DNA of 64,000 nt from Elymus sibiricus. Taxonomy: Eukaryota; Streptophyta; Magnoliopsida; Poales; Poaceae. The notes under the pieces were generated by a model, which worked only from the letters and a program-made list of their open reading frames with translations, made no database searches and was not told the DNA's origin. Both the position numbers and the translations under genes were made by a program. Numbering within the stretch: the first letter of the stretch is position 1; each line of letters begins with the position of its first letter. The stretch covers positions 187,174,936 to 187,238,935 of the forward strand of contig CM077676.1 of NCBI GenBank assembly GCA_039707655.1, given 5' to 3'. Shown in pieces: positions 35,097-48,145 of the stretch.

Positions 35097-38000
35097 TGTG
35101 GCACCCCGGCTCAGAGAGACCGGAACACCCCGTATTCCAGCCCAGAGATCAAGTCTTCTGGAATACGGCACTGCTTGGCATAGAACAAATCAGCTCTTTA
35201 TTATGAATAAACAGGGTACAAGGGTTCGATATTACAAAGGCACGGCGACACTTCGCCTGCTAAGGTGGTTCTATGCTAGCAGCGGAACATCTCGAAGCGG
35301 AATAAACTCTAGCAGCGGAACAACGACGACGGTGATGAACTCCACTCCGCAGGGACTCTGGCTGGGACATATCCTAGAGCGCAACCTCGGGATCCTCGAC
35401 AAACAAGCAATCATGGCCTGACCTGCAATCTGGCATGACACGCCAGGTGAGTACTTTGAATGTACTCGCAAGCTCACAACAACCATAGCAATCAAGACAT
35501 ACAACAGCATGGCATTTACAGGTTAATTATCAATGATGAATACGATACTACTAGAACAACATGAGCATGGCAACAACATGAACATGGCAACAACATGAAC
35601 ATGGCAACAACATGAGCATGGCATGTACATATAATTCATGGGATGATACTAGCACTATCATGCAAGGGGTCGACGTTTAAGGTCTCATGGACCAACTTAC
35701 TCTGCTCGGAGGTTATCTCGTAACCACCAACTTACCATCGTGAGCATCACACGATCACCTCAGGATCAACCAAGCTCGGTATCAACTATACCATCGTGAT
35801 CAGTACTTGACCACACGGAGCTTGATCTCTACCTGTGATCATCGCATGACCACATAAAGATTAACCAACTTCTTTCTTCATCGAACCGGGGTTGTTATTA
35901 GCCAAGTTATTATTTCTGTTGACCCATACTGATACCTACTACGAACTGTGTCCATGACCGAGGACGCGGCTATCGATAGATTATGCACTCTGCAGAGGTT
36001 AGTACATTGTACCCACACTACGGAACTCATGGCCTCGTGCTCCCATTCGGGTGGACCAACGACGTTCCGACAAAACCAATCTATTGCATGACACTCCCGG
36101 CCACTCCCGGCAAACTCCCCTTTGGGCTATGTCTTGGGTTGCCCCTGATGTCAACTCGTGACATCCGCCACCTTTGTGGCTGCCACCGTCGTGGCCAAAA
36201 CAAACTCGTCCCAAACGGGGACACCCGGGTACAACACAACTTGGGCACTCAAGGCTTATGGCCGCCTACCTGATCAGGGTAGCGCGCGCACATAACCTTC
36301 CCTCGTTGGAGGCACCGGTGAGAGGCATGATAATAGACCGCATTAGGGCCTCCCCATCCAGGCAAGTGTGGTTGCACTGGTGAGCTCGATTCGGTGGCAC
36401 CATGACTCAGCCAACAGATTTGTTCAAGTTCGATTAATGTCAGGTTCAACTTGAATGATGATGAGCTGAGTCATGACAGTAACATGATGAAATAATAATG
36501 CATATGAGCATGATAACAGTGCAACCATGCATGGGCAACATAACCATATGACAACAATAAATCATTTATTCTACGGGATGCAAATGAACATGGCATAATG
36601 GTGATCATGAATATCACAAGTAGTTTCATATCAAACAGTAACAATTCATATGAGCATAACCTTATCAATAGCATTGGGAATAATTACAAGAATAAAACAT
36701 GATAAGAATATCCTTAGCAATTAATCATATCACTTACTAGATGAGAAAGAACATGGCATAAGCATAGACATGGATTCACAAGCATATTCGAAGCATTCAC
36801 AAAATAATTAAATGAGCAAACAAATATTAAATATTCAAGTGGAAAACCATGGCTACTGCAATGCCATCATGCAAGTGACTGTTGTGGCTTGCCTGGGGAT
36901 GGAGGATACACCGGGGAGAAGTGCGGAGACACTTGCGGAAAAATCGCCGGAAAAGTTTCCCTCTCGGAGGGGGCTGAATAAGGGCAGGGGCAAAATGGTC
37001 ATTTTTAGAGTGTGACAACATCATGAAAATGGTACCATCGGAACGGGCTCGACGAACTGAGATCGTGGGCTTTGGAATCACCTGAATCGGAGTTACGGTC
37101 GCGGAGTTACGGCCGTTCGTTCGTTAGGCAGAAAAACAATTAAAAAGTGAGCTTTTCTGCTGCTAATGGGCGAATGCCCGCAATATAAGGGTTTCGGCTG
37201 GCTGGGTTAAACCGAAGGCGCACTTTCGGAAATACGCTTTCAGAAAGCGAACACGTATTCCATCCCAATGCAGGGACAGAGTACGCTTCCTATATGCGAA
37301 AACGTATTATTGAAAATACGCTTTCACTTAAATCGGCGCGGGCCCGGGGTTGACTCCTCGTGCGGCTGACTGGTGGGGTCGCTGGGTGGGTGGGGCCCAC
37401 CTGGACTGGTCAACACCTTCAACCTCCCGCTCGCCCGCGATGCAGAGGAGGGCGCCCGACGCTGGCGGCCGTCCCGGCGACCTGGGCCGTCTCCGGTGAC
37501 GTCCAGCCTACCGGCGAGCTCGGCTCGCAGCGGTGCAACCACCCAAGGAGAGGACGGAGCTCGGGGAGGGCAGGAGCTCGTGCTTCCTCGACAATGGCGG
37601 ACGGCGGCTTGGGTGGTTTCGGGCACGGCGCTCCAGCCACCGAGAGGAGGCGGCGAGCTTCGGGGAAGGGTCTAGGAGGCCGAGGGAGGTGCTCTGGGGT
37701 GGAATGGAGGAAAGGGGAACTCGCCATTGCTCCAATTTGAGCATGGCCGAGCGGCGGCCATGGCGGCAGTGGCGGGCGGGAAGGGCTCCTCGAGCTCGCT
37801 CGAGTAGTTGGGAAGGCTACTGGGAGGGTGTAGAAGAGGATGAGATGCTCGGGGAGGCTCGAGACACGCTATATATAGCCTGGCGACGATGCCCTCGCCG
37901 GAAGCCGACGGGAGCTCGCGGTTGATGCTCTCTGGCACGACCGCGTGCACGCGCGCACGCGCGGAGGGGGAGAGAGGTCCAGGGGACGCTCATTCGGTGC

Positions 38001-39560
38001 TAGGATGCTACGGGGAGGAAGAAGACAACGGCAAAGCGACGACGGCCGCGGGCATCCCGGGACGGCGTGCTCGCCGGAGAGGAAAGAGGAGCGGGGGAGG
38101 GTTCCAGAGAGGACACGCGGACGCAGGAGAGTGGTGGCGACGCAGAGGACATGGTGCGGTGGCGGGAGCTCGGCGTTTGGGCGGCGGCAGAGGGCCCCAA
38201 AGTTCCAGAGCACGCTTTCTGCCTGCAGTGCACGCGCTCTCTGCGTGGTCAGCGCGTGAATAGACGCACGCGGGACTTTAGGGCCAGCAACAGGATGTCT
38301 ACCGTGTTGTCTCTCCTAAGTGGGTCCTACCTGAGGTGATAGATCGAAGAAAGACACTGTGGGTGGATGGGAAAGGTCGACTGAACTTTACTGTTGCCAA
38401 CTTAGGCATGATGCTATGGTCAAATGGGGTGAGATAATAGATAACCAGAATGTCTCAGGGGTTTAGGGTAGGAAGGACTATGATACTGTGAATTTTGAGG
38501 TCATTAGGACAAATATTTAGCATAGTTGCTTTGCAACTGCAAAATCTGGTTCAGAAATAAGATCAGGAAGTAGCACTCACATGGATGCTGGGATTGAGCT
38601 GAAAATTGGTGAAGGGTAATCATTTGGGCATATGAAGGTGCCATAAAAATTTCATCCCATTTGGATAAACCAAAATGGTACTTCCTTCACAATGATACCC
38701 ACTGGACAGAAACTTGGGAGAATTTTGCAGAGAAAATGGCTTGGCAAAATAATGTGAGTTTTGGCATGCTCACATTATTTAGGTATATTTAGGTCCTGGA
38801 TTAATTTCAGAATTTGTGAAGCAATATAATGTATAGTTGCTTCACAAACTGAAATTGTGACCAGAAACCAAGATTTGAAGGTGTGCTCATATAGATTGTT
38901 GGATGGGGATGAAATTTTGTGGAGAGTCATGATTTGATCATATAAATGATCTACCAAAATTTCAACTCATTTGGATAGGCCTAGCTAGTACTTCCTTCAC
39001 AAAGCTTCTCTCTGGTTAGAAACTTTGGGAATTTGCTGAGGAAGATTTACTTGGCAAATGAAGCTGAATTTTGGCATGTGGCAATAATTTGGATATGAGA
39101 GAGTGACCAAAAATTTTGAGGGCAATTAATAAAATATAAATAGCACTTCCTTCGCAAAGTGCCATTCTGGACAGAATGGAAAATGAATATTCCCGAATTA
39201 TTTTTGAACTAGGCAAGGATGGGTTTTGACATATTTGTGGAAGATATGATCCAAAGAATTTATAAGAATTTTGTGGGAATTTTTGGAATGGCAGAAATAT
39301 AGGTTGCTTCACAACCAAGAGTTAACAGGGTTATTCCTTTAATAGAAAAAGGAATATTCCCAAGAAATAAATATTGGGGTTGGGCTAAGATGGAAATGAC
39401 ATGGCCTTGGGATAGATTTGAGAATGACAAGCCACTAGGAAGTGGCAGAAGAGAAGATTTTCCCAGGTTTTCAAGACCACATAGCCACGGAAAAGGAAAT
39501 CCAAATAAAATTCAAAGAAATCCAAAAGAAAAAGAAAGGGCCAAAAATCGGGGTGTTACC
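35097..39560 (-). repeat. 5' LTR of element B (right copy)
   Basis: Nearly identical to the left copy, with the TATATATA box at 37870-37877 and the 17-bp repeats at 35555-35622. Its outermost base is C instead of the expected A (GTGTTACC), a single change at the terminus; the duplication CTATG then follows exactly. Confidence 0.92.
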
Positions 39561-39726
39561 CTATGTATGCTGGATGATGTATTGTATAATTATGTTGCTT
39601 TCCGCTATTCGTCTTGGCTTTTCTCGAATTCTTTTCCGGGTTTGATGCTTCACCTCCCTTTTTTTCTTGTTTTCCCCTAATGGATATTGCTCATCTCGAT
39701 GCTTCGTATTGGGAAACATATATAGG
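39561..39726 (+). other. Leader of element C between element B and gag
   Basis: Continues element C's leader after the target duplication CTATG. It is T-rich and non-coding up to the likely gag start at 39727. Confidence 0.6.
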
Positions 39727-42700
39727 ATGACAAGGTGTGGCAGTAACTGTCATGGTGGCGACGATACTCCAGTTCGTCGATCTGCCAGGCAAGCAGGACA
39801 TTCTCCGGAACCATATCAGCCACCACCTCCTCCACCTCAAGCACCCACGACAAAGCAGATTATGCGGATGTTTGAGGAGAAGAGAAATCAAGACCTGATG
39901 GAATTCCTGAGAAGCATGCAGACTGTGGTTGGGCAGAATAATCACAATGGTAATCACTCCAAGCAGTCAGACTTTCAGAGGACCAAACCGCCAAGTTTCA
40001 GTCAAGCAGTGGACCCGATGGAAGCCGATGATTGGTTGAGGACTATTGAGAAGAAGCTGGAAATTGCTCGCACTGAAGATGCTGACAAGGTGCCCTTCGC
40101 CACTCATTATCTAGAAGGACCAGCTGCTATATGGTGGGACAATGCCAAAGTGATGTGGCCCGCTGAAGACGAGATTACTTGGGATAAATTCAAAGATAAA
40201 TTCTGCAAGTACCATATTCCTGCCGGCATCATGAAGGTCAAGCAGCGAGAATTCCTTACCCTTACCCAAGGGACCTCGACTGTAAGTGAATATTTAAACA
40301 AGTTCAATCACTTGGCCCGTTACTCCACTCATGATGTGGCCACCGAAGAACGGAAGATAGATTGGTTCCTCGGAGGACTCAACCTTACCCTTCGATGTGC
40401 ACTCAGCATGCTAGATTTCCCCGACTTCCAAACTTTGGTGAACAAGGCACTCATTGCCGAAAGGGAACACAAACTGGTTAATGATCATAAGACTGCCTAT
40501 GAAGACTGCAAACGCAAGTTTGAACCCAAGAAGGAAGGGCAAGTTTTTCAGAAGGTTCGTACTTGGTAGCAACCTCAGTTCGAGTTTAAGCCAACCTGGC
40601 AGCAGGGGAACATCAAGAATGAAAGTCAGATCCAGACTGTGGTCGCCAAGCCAAAGAAGGAAGACTGTCAGCGTAACAATGCCTGTTACACATGTGGACA
40701 GACTGGGCATTACGCTAGACAGTGTCCCAACAACGGCAAGACACCAACCAACCTGAAGCCTCAATTCAATTATGTGGGGCAATTCCCCAAGCAAAGGTAT
40801 ATTCAAGGGCAAGTTCATCACATCTCCGCCGAGGAAGCCTCCGAAGTGCCCGAGGTGGTCATTGGTATGTTTCCTGTTAATGACATACCTGCAACAATTT
40901 TATTCGATTCCAGGGCTTCCCATTCTTTTATTTCGCGGAGTTTTGTTGCCCAACATCGCCTTTCCTATACTTTTTTGGACAAAGCTATGGTGGTACAATC
41001 CCCCGGATCCAGGCTCAAGACAAATATTGTATGCCGAGGGTTGAAAATATCAATCTATGGAGTCATCTTCCCCGCATCACTGGTATCCATTGAGTCTCCC
41101 ACCTTGGATATTATTTTGGGGATGGATTGGCTGACAAGACATCAGGTCTGCATCAATTGCGCAACAAGAGATGTCACGCTAATAAATCCCTCGGGCCAGT
41201 CCGCTCGATTCTATGCTGGTCGAGCCATACCAAAGAAAGGGATGGTTTATGCTGCCATTGCTACAGAGATGAATCTAGTCCCAGCAGTCTGTGAATTCCC
41301 AGATGTGTTTCCAGATGAGTTACCGGGCATGCCACCTGATCGAGAGCTTGAATTTTAGATTGAGCTTGTGCCCAAAACAGCACCAATTTACAAGAAATAT
41401 TATCGAATGCCTTCGTCTGAACTAGTGGAGTTGAAGAAGCAATTGGATGAGATGCTCCAAAAAGGATATATTCGCCCCAGCTCATCCCCTTGGGGTGCAC
41501 CTGCAATATTCGTGGGCAAGAAAGATGGCAGTCTTCGGATGTGTGTTGACTACCGTGCTCTCAATGATGTCACAATCAAAAATAAATACCCGCTGCCCAA
41601 GATTGATGATTTGTTTGATCAACTCAGTGGAGCTCAAGTGTTCTCCAAGATTGACTTGCGCACCGGGTATCACCAGCTGAAAATCAGAAAAGAAGAAATT
41701 CCCAAGACGGCATTCACTACACGGTACGGGCTGTACGAGTATACGGTCATGTCATTTGGACTGACCAACGCTCCTGCATTCTTCATGCACATGATGAACA
41801 AGGTGTTCATGGACTTCTTGGACAAGTTGTAGTGGTGTTCATTGATGACATCCTCATATATTCCAAAAGTGAAGGGGAGCACAAGCAAAACCTCCGAGCA
41901 GTGTTGGAACGATTACGCGCTCATCAACTCTTCGCCAAGTTCAGCAAATGCGAATTTTGGCTAAAAGAAGTGGGATTCCTTGGGCATACTCTTTCCGCTT
42001 AAGGAGTGGCCGTGGACCAAAGCAAAGTCACAGAAGTCCTGAAGTGGAAGACATCGGTTTCAGTCACCGAAATCAGGAGTTTCTTGGGTCTGGCAGGTTA
42101 TTACTGTCGTTTCATTGAAGGCTTCTCAAAGATTGCCAAACCGATGACTGAACTGCTCAAGAAAAATCAGAAGTTCATATGGACGGAAGCATGTGAAAAC
42201 AGTTTCAATGAGCTCAAGACCCGGTTAACTACCGCTCCACTATTGACTCTCCCAGATATCTACCGGAGCTTCGACATCTATTGCGACGCATCCAGGCGTG
42301 GCATTGGGTGTGTACTTATGCAAGATGGAAAGGTCGTGGACTATGCATCAAGACAACTCCGACCGAATGAGGAGAATTACCCTACCCATGACCTAGAGAT
42401 GGCAGCTGTGGTTCACGCCTTAAAGATTTGCAGACATTACATCATCGGAAAGCGATGCCAAATCTACACCGACCACAAGAGTCTCAAGTATATATTCACG
42501 CAACCGGACTTGAATCTCCGACAAAGAAGATGGCTTGAGTTGGTCAAAGGCTATGACCTAGGTATCAACTACCACCCAGGAAAAGCAAATGTGGTCGCCG
42601 ATGCCCTCAGTCGCAAACCGGCTACCGCAAACTCATTAATCGAGCGTCTGCACCCAGCACTTCAAGAAGAAATAGCTCAGCTCAATATGATATTTTGTGA

Positions 42701-44200
42701 TGCAATCTGCTCGGTTACCTTGGAGGTAACCCCTACCCTGGAAGATGAAATTCGAAAGGCTCAACATGGTGACCCTATGTTACTAAAGATAATGGACCAA
42801 GTACGAGGAGGGAAGACAGCAGATTTCAACATTGATGATAAAGGTACACTCTGATTTCGGGATCGAGTCTGTGTACCGGACCTCGGAGAATTAAAGCAGC
42901 AAATTCTGAAGGAAGCCCACGAGTCCGCATAGTCTATTCATCCCAGAGGCACTAAAATGTATCAATACTTAAAGCAAACATTCTGGTGGGAAGGCATGAA
43001 GAAAGATATCGCCTATTACATCGCATGTTGTGATATATGCAACAAGGTGAAGGCTGAACACCAGAAACCAGACGGTCTACTTCAACCCTTACCCGTTCCA
43101 CAATGGAAATGGGATGATATCTGCATGGACTTTATCGTGGGATTACCAAGGACACCACGAGGCAACAATGCCATATGGGTCATGGTCGACATGCTCACCA
43201 AGGTGGCCCACTTTATTCCAATAAGGACAACCTACCGTGCAGACCAACTCGCTCAACTCTACGTATCCAGGATTGTCAGTCTGCATGGGGTACCAAGGAC
43301 TATCACTTCAGACCGAGGATCTTTATTTACCTCGGCATTCTGGCTACGTCTACACCAAGCCTTGGGAACCGCTTTGAAGCATAGCACCGCTTATCACCCT
43401 CAGACAGATGGGCAGACAGAGCGGGTAAATCAAATCTTGGAAGACATGCTTCGGGCATGCGCTCTTGCTCATGGACCCAAATGAGAAGACAGTCTGCCAT
43501 ACGCTGAGTTTTCTTACAACAACGGCTATCAGACTAGTCTCAAGATGTCACCTTTTGAGGCTCTATATGGATGTAAGTGCCGTAGCCTGCTAAACTGGTC
43601 TCAGGCAGGAGACAGCCGAATCTTCGGGACTGATCTAATGATGGAAGCAGAAAAGCAAGTCAAAGAAATTCGAGACAGACTGCAAGTGGCAAAATCTCGT
43701 CAGAAAAGTTACTATGACTCAAAGCATAGGCAGATCAACTTCGAACCAGGTGAATATGCATACCTTTGAGTTACCCCCATGAAAGGAGTTAAAAGGTTTC
43801 ACACCCAGGGAAAACTTGCACCAAGAAACATCGGTCCGTCTCCAATTATGACCAGAGTGGGCAAAGTGGCCTATCAGTTAGAATTGCCTCCCGAGCTATC
43901 CGAGGTGCATGATGTGTTCCACGTGTCTCAGCTACAAAAATGCATCGCACCACCTGCAAAACAGACAGATATGGCCGAACTAGAGCTTTCCAAAGATTTA
44001 ACATACGAGGAGAAACCCTTGAGAATCTTGGAAGAAATGGACAGAGTCACCCGCAGCAAAACTATAAAGTTTTACAAGGTCCAATGGGAACACCACACTG
44101 AGGACGAGGCCAACTAGGAAAGAGCGGATTTCTTAAGGACTGCATACCCATATTTGTTTCCCGAGCAACCGAATCTCGAGGACGAGATTTATCCTAATGG
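39727..44200 (+). pseudogene. gag-pol of element C (Gypsy type), decayed
   Basis: Gag starts at 39727 with a capsid-like region (LEGPAAIWWDN, then FKDKFCKYHIP) and a CCHC zinc knuckle (CYTCGQTGHYARQC) near 40684. The aspartic protease motif reads FDSRASHSFIS, with Arg in place of the usual Gly. Reverse transcriptase follows ([12 protein letters not shown] and the FIDDILIYS active site near 41840). Next come RNase H ([13 protein letters not shown]), integrase (CDICNKVK zinc finger, SDRG, HPQTDGQTERVN) and a chromodomain-like tail (VQWEHHTEDEAN). In-frame stops occur at about 40567, 41356, 41999, 42853, 42930, 43483, 43768 and 44115, and there is a frameshift near 41830. Several stops are C-to-T or G-to-A changes of Arg, Gln or Trp codons. 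The enzyme cannot be made from this copy. Confidence 0.92.
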
Positions 44201-45282
44201 GGGGAGGTTTGTAACACCCTGGTTTTTGCTCCTTTTCTTTTATTTGGTTTTATTGAATATTTTATTTGCATTTGAGGTTTCTGTCATTTCTTTTGGACTT
44301 ACCACTTGGATTTATATTTGATTTTCTTCCAAGTGGGCTCTATCATCCATAAACCCACCCTAGACCTCATCCCCCTTATTATAATGCCATTGGGTATTTT
44401 TATTTAATGGCATTATACTCTTTTTCTCTCTGAAAATGCCCATTTGCTCATATAGCTATGAAGCAACCCCTATTTTTATTGCTCTAAAAATTCCAAGAAA
44501 ATTCCCAAGTATTCTTTGGATCATGCCTCACCTCCCTATGCAAAAATATCCCATGGTCATTTGGAAAATTTCAGCCAGGGAAAATGTTTTTGCTTCTGGA
44601 CAGAATAGTCATTTTGTGAAGCAAGTATATTTTTCCTTGATCTTTTTAAGCTGAAATTTTTACCACTTGATTATCCTCCTAAGTGATGCTTAAACGCCTA
44701 ATTTCAGCTCAAAGTGCTCAGCCATTTGTCCCCAGTGCTTGGAGCAAGTTTCTGTCCAGAAACTTTCTCTCTAGCTCTAGTCACTTCCAATGCACCAGAT
44801 GGCAAGGCAAGCGCATTTCTGGGCACAACGTCAAAGGGACAACACCTAGGACATGGTGCGGCAGCGCCGAAAGCCACCCTTGTGCCAGTGCACGCGGTGA
44901 CCACGTGCGGGCATAGTGCAATGCACGCGCTCTGTGCGCTCTGCACGTCGGGTCCGATCGGCCGTCGTCCAACGACTTCTCCCCTTGCGCCACCACAGCA
45001 TGTCTAGTACACCCAGCACACTCCCATTCTTCTCCCCAGTCTCTCTCTGACCCTCCCCGACGCCGGTAGGACGCACGCCGGACGCGGCCACGGCGCTAGC
45101 GGTCGGTACAGTGGACTGCACGCGCGACCCTGTTCCACTTAGTGCGCCTGCGCCCGAGCCCGCGTGCGTGCACTATGCTGGGCCTCGCCCGCGTCGTCTC
45201 CTAGCCCGCCCGAGTCCTCACCGTTCCCAGTTCGCCCTGCCGCTCAGCTCCGGCGGAGCCCGAGCACTGCCTCGCCTCCTCC

Positions 45283-45291
45283 TATAAATAG
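45283..45291 (+). promoter_or_regulatory. TATA box of 3' LTR C
   Basis: TATAAATAG, the counterpart of 24658-24666. Transcription from here would read out through 47929 toward the B3-like gene. Confidence 0.55.
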
Positions 45292-45365
45292 AGCCCCTCC
45301 CCGATCGTTCTAGCCATCCCAAACCACTTCTCCAGTCCCAAATCAAGCCCTAGTAGCTCGTGGCA

Positions 45366-45716
45366 ATGCTGGGAAGGCCTCTGGCCTTCAAACCTCACCG
45401 GAGATCGGCCGCGGTGTTCCTCGGACAACCTCACACTCTGGAGCCTCTCGACCTCGCCCTCTTCTTCTGGTGTACTCGTGGTGATCCACTGCAGATGCCC
45501 AGGCCGCCGGTTCATCGGATTGAGGAGGTCTTCCTCAATCCTGGCGAGCTCCGTCGCCCGCTGTCTCTGGAGAGGATCTCCTCGACGCCGTCAGACCACC
45601 TCAGCTTGTGTTTCGGGTACATGCGTGACCGTCTCGCCGAGCTGGTCCCATTCCCCCTCTCTCCGGTGATCGCCGACGTCTCCTCGCCGGAGAAACGCCG
45701 GCGACAGAGCCACTAG
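45366..45716 (+). CDS. Short open frame inside 3' LTR C, unknown product
   Basis: The 116-codon counterpart of the frame at 24741-25091, with substitutions but no indel or stop. It has no domain and may be chance. Confidence 0.22.
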   Translation: MLGRPLAFKPHRRSAAVFLGQPHTLEPLDLALFFWCTRGDPLQMPRPPVHRIEEVFLNPGELRRPLSLERISSTPSDHLSLCFGYMRDRLAELVPFPLSPVIADVSSPEKRRRQSH

Positions 45717-46469
45717 GCCCTGTTCCTCTCTTTCTCACTCATTTAAAACAGAACGGGGCCCCACCTGTCATTCTCTCTCTCTGGCCCGAAGGGGGTATCT
45801 AAGTGGAAGCGTATTTCCAAAATACGTCTTCGACGTCAGCCCCTCTAGGATTTTCTGAAAATCGATTTAATTCATTTTAATCCAGAGTTTGACCCTAACT
45901 TTAACCAGCCACAACTTTTTATCCATAAGTCCAAATGAGATGATTCTTTTTGCTACTGGTTTATAAAATTCCAAAGTTTCTGTATGCCTAGTTTCTGAAT
46001 TTTTCTTGCTATTGAGAATTTCTGGTGCATTAAACAGTGTTATGTGACATTTTGTTTTTGCATTTAAATTATTTTCAGAAGAGCCTAGGTGTGTTGGAGA
46101 AGGCCAGGAGTATTGTGACACTTCTCTGAACCAAGGCAAGCCACAACATTCATATGCAAGGATGGCATTGCAATGACTTTGGTTTAATGGAATTAAATTC
46201 ATCATATATTCACTATTTAAAATAACTTGCTATATAACTTTGATTGCATAGACTTTATTCTGTCATTTTGATATTATACAGTAGGTTACATGCTTACTTG
46301 TTAATGTAGGCAGTAGGAATCATGTCATATGCACATATGGTAGTATGATGCATTCATCATTCAGAATCGTGACCCGTGCATCCATTCATACACTATGGAT
46401 CGAATCATTTTCTTTTCAAGTTAAACTTGATAATAATCCAACTTGAACATGCTATTGATCGAGTCATGG

Positions 46470-47060
46470 TGCCACCGAATCGAGCTCACCAGTGCAACCA
46501 CACTTGCCTGGATGGGGAGGCCCTAATGCGGTCTATTGTCATGCCTCTCGTCGTTGCCTCCTACGAGGGAAGGTTGTGCTCTGGCGCTACCCTGGCCCGG
46601 TAGGCAGTCATAACCTTGAGGACCCAAGGTTTGATGGTACCAAGGTCCCCGTTTGGGACAATGTTGATGTTTGGCCACGACGGTGGCAGCTACAGAGGTG
46701 GCGGATGTCACATGTTGATGTTTGGCCACGACGGTGGCAGCTACAGAGACCAAATTCCGTTATTTCGTTGGTTAGGTGCCACCGAATCGAGCTCACCAGT
46801 GCAGCCACACTTGCCTGGATAGGGAGGCCCTAATTCGGTCTATTGTCATGCCTCTCGCTGGTGCCTCCAACTAGGGAAGGTTATGTGCACGCGCTGCCCT
46901 GGCCCGGTAGGAGGTCGTAACCTTGTGTGCCCGAGTTGTGTTGTACCCGGGTGTCCCCGTTTGGGACGAGTTCGTTTGTTTTGCCTCGACGGTGGCAGCC
47001 ACAAAGGTGGCGGATGTCACGAGTTGACATTGGGGCCACCCATGACATAGCCCAAAGGGG
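46470..47060 (+). repeat. Duplicated, chimeric block in 3' LTR C
   Basis: GTGCCACCGAATCGAGCTC occurs at about 46468 and again at about 46778, each followed by the same CACACTTGCCTGGAT segment. TGTTGATGTTTGGCCACGAC also occurs twice (about 46661 and 46714). The second long copy (CCCGGGTGTCCCCGTTTGGG, a GACGAG segment, CACGAGTTGACAT) matches the sense strand of element B's LTR better than element C's own 5' LTR, so the block looks recombined from a B-like element. Confidence 0.65.
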
Positions 47061-47929
47061 AGTTTGTCGGAGTGGCCGGGAGAGTGTCATGCAATAGATT
47101 GGTTTTGTCGAAATGTCGTTGGTCCACCCGAATGGGAGCACGAGGCCATGAGTTCCGTGGTGTGGGTACAGTGTACTAACCTCTGCAGAGTGTATAACCT
47201 ATCGATAGCCGCGTCCTCGGATATGGACACAGTTCGTAGTAGGTCACACCGTGGGTCAACAGATATAATTAACTTGCACACTAAGATTAACAAGATGGCA
47301 CATACAGAAATAGTGATCGGGTGAAGATCACTGTGAAAGGTATGAATGTGATCTAGTGAGGATCACGTTGGTGAGATATGAACGGTGGTTACGTGGTAAC
47401 CCCGAAATGGTAAGTTGGTCCCAGGGACCATGGCAATGCTTCATGCACCTCTCATGTTGAGTAGTATCATACGCATGCATTAAATCTATTAAATGCCTTG
47501 TTATTGTTTGTCGCACTTGTTTTGTTTGTTGTGAGCTTGCGAGTACATTCAAAGTACTCACCTGGCTTATCATGCCAGATGCAGGAGAAGCCGTGCATGG
47601 TGTGGATGTCGAGCAGTACGTCGCGCTCTAGGCCGTGTCCCAGCAGTGTCCCTGTGGAATGGAGTTCCGCTACCTCGTCGTTCCGCTGTCGCGTAGTAGT
47701 TCCCTTATCATCGAGGCTCCTGCCATGTCTACTAAATAATGTACATAAGTGCAGCCGCACCATGTGTGCCGCTTGGCCTCGCTCATCATGTAATATGTAA
47801 ACCTATGTTCCCGCTAAGAGATCAATAAAGCGGTTGTTTTCTGTACCAAGTTGTTGTGTATTGCCAGAAGACTTGATCTCTGGGCTGGCAATGCAAGGTA
47901 AACCGGTTGCTCTGAGCTGGGGTGCCACA

Positions 47930-48145
47930 CGTTTTTCTTGGAAATGTAAGTTGTATTGATTGTCCTCTTTTTTTTGGTAACGTAACTTACATTAATTTGT
48001 CTATTTTTTCCCAGTGTGCCTAAACCTTTTGCATTCCTCTTCTATATATTTAACTCTACTTTGCAGTTCATTTCCCCTGTAGCCGCATCCACACTCCCTT
48101 TCAAAGTGCCCTTTCTATATTTTCGGTTTCTATGGTTTTTTTGCC
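47930..48145 (+). promoter_or_regulatory. Upstream region of the B3-like gene
   Basis: Begins with the right target duplication CGTTT of element C. TATATATTTAA at about 48043 is a plausible TATA box roughly 100 bp before the ATG at 48146. Sequence further upstream was displaced 24 kb by element C. Confidence 0.4.

Larger units (their letters stand above)
28014..39560 (-). mobile_element. Non-autonomous Gypsy-type LTR retrotransposon B, nested in C
   Basis: Two LTRs of 4465 and 4464 bp flank a 2.6-kb internal region with no gag or pol. The 5-bp duplication CTATG is at 28009-28013 and 39561-39565. The primer binding site (minus strand, 35091-35080, TGGTATCAGAGC) is beside the right LTR and the polypurine tract (minus strand, AAGGGGGGTAGGTT) beside the left, so B lies on the minus strand, opposite to C. 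The LTRs look nearly identical by eye, which indicates a recent insertion. The related gag-pol of element C shows what an autonomous partner could look like. Confidence 0.93.
23587..47929 (+). mobile_element. Gypsy LTR retrotransposon C (outer element, full length, 12.8 kb without insert)
   Basis: LTRs at 23587-26964 and 44210-47929 both start TGTAACACCCTGG and end GGGTGCCACA. They are flanked by the 5-bp duplication CGTTT (23582-23586 and 47930-47934). The primer binding site is at 26970-26981 and a polypurine tract (GGGGGGAGGTTT) abuts the 3' LTR. The internal region has an extra ORF (27135-27947) followed by gag-pol (39727-about 44200) in the order protease, reverse transcriptase, RNase H, integrase and a chromodomain-like end, as in Gypsy chromoviruses. 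Element B is inserted between the extra ORF and gag. The pol frame has many stops, so C is no longer autonomous. Confidence 0.93.
44210..47929 (+). repeat. 3' LTR of element C, with a 342-bp excess
   Basis: 3720 bp, preceded by the polypurine tract (about 44196-44209) and followed by the target duplication CGTTT. It matches the 5' LTR across its length except for an extra region near 46700-47050. Confidence 0.9.
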
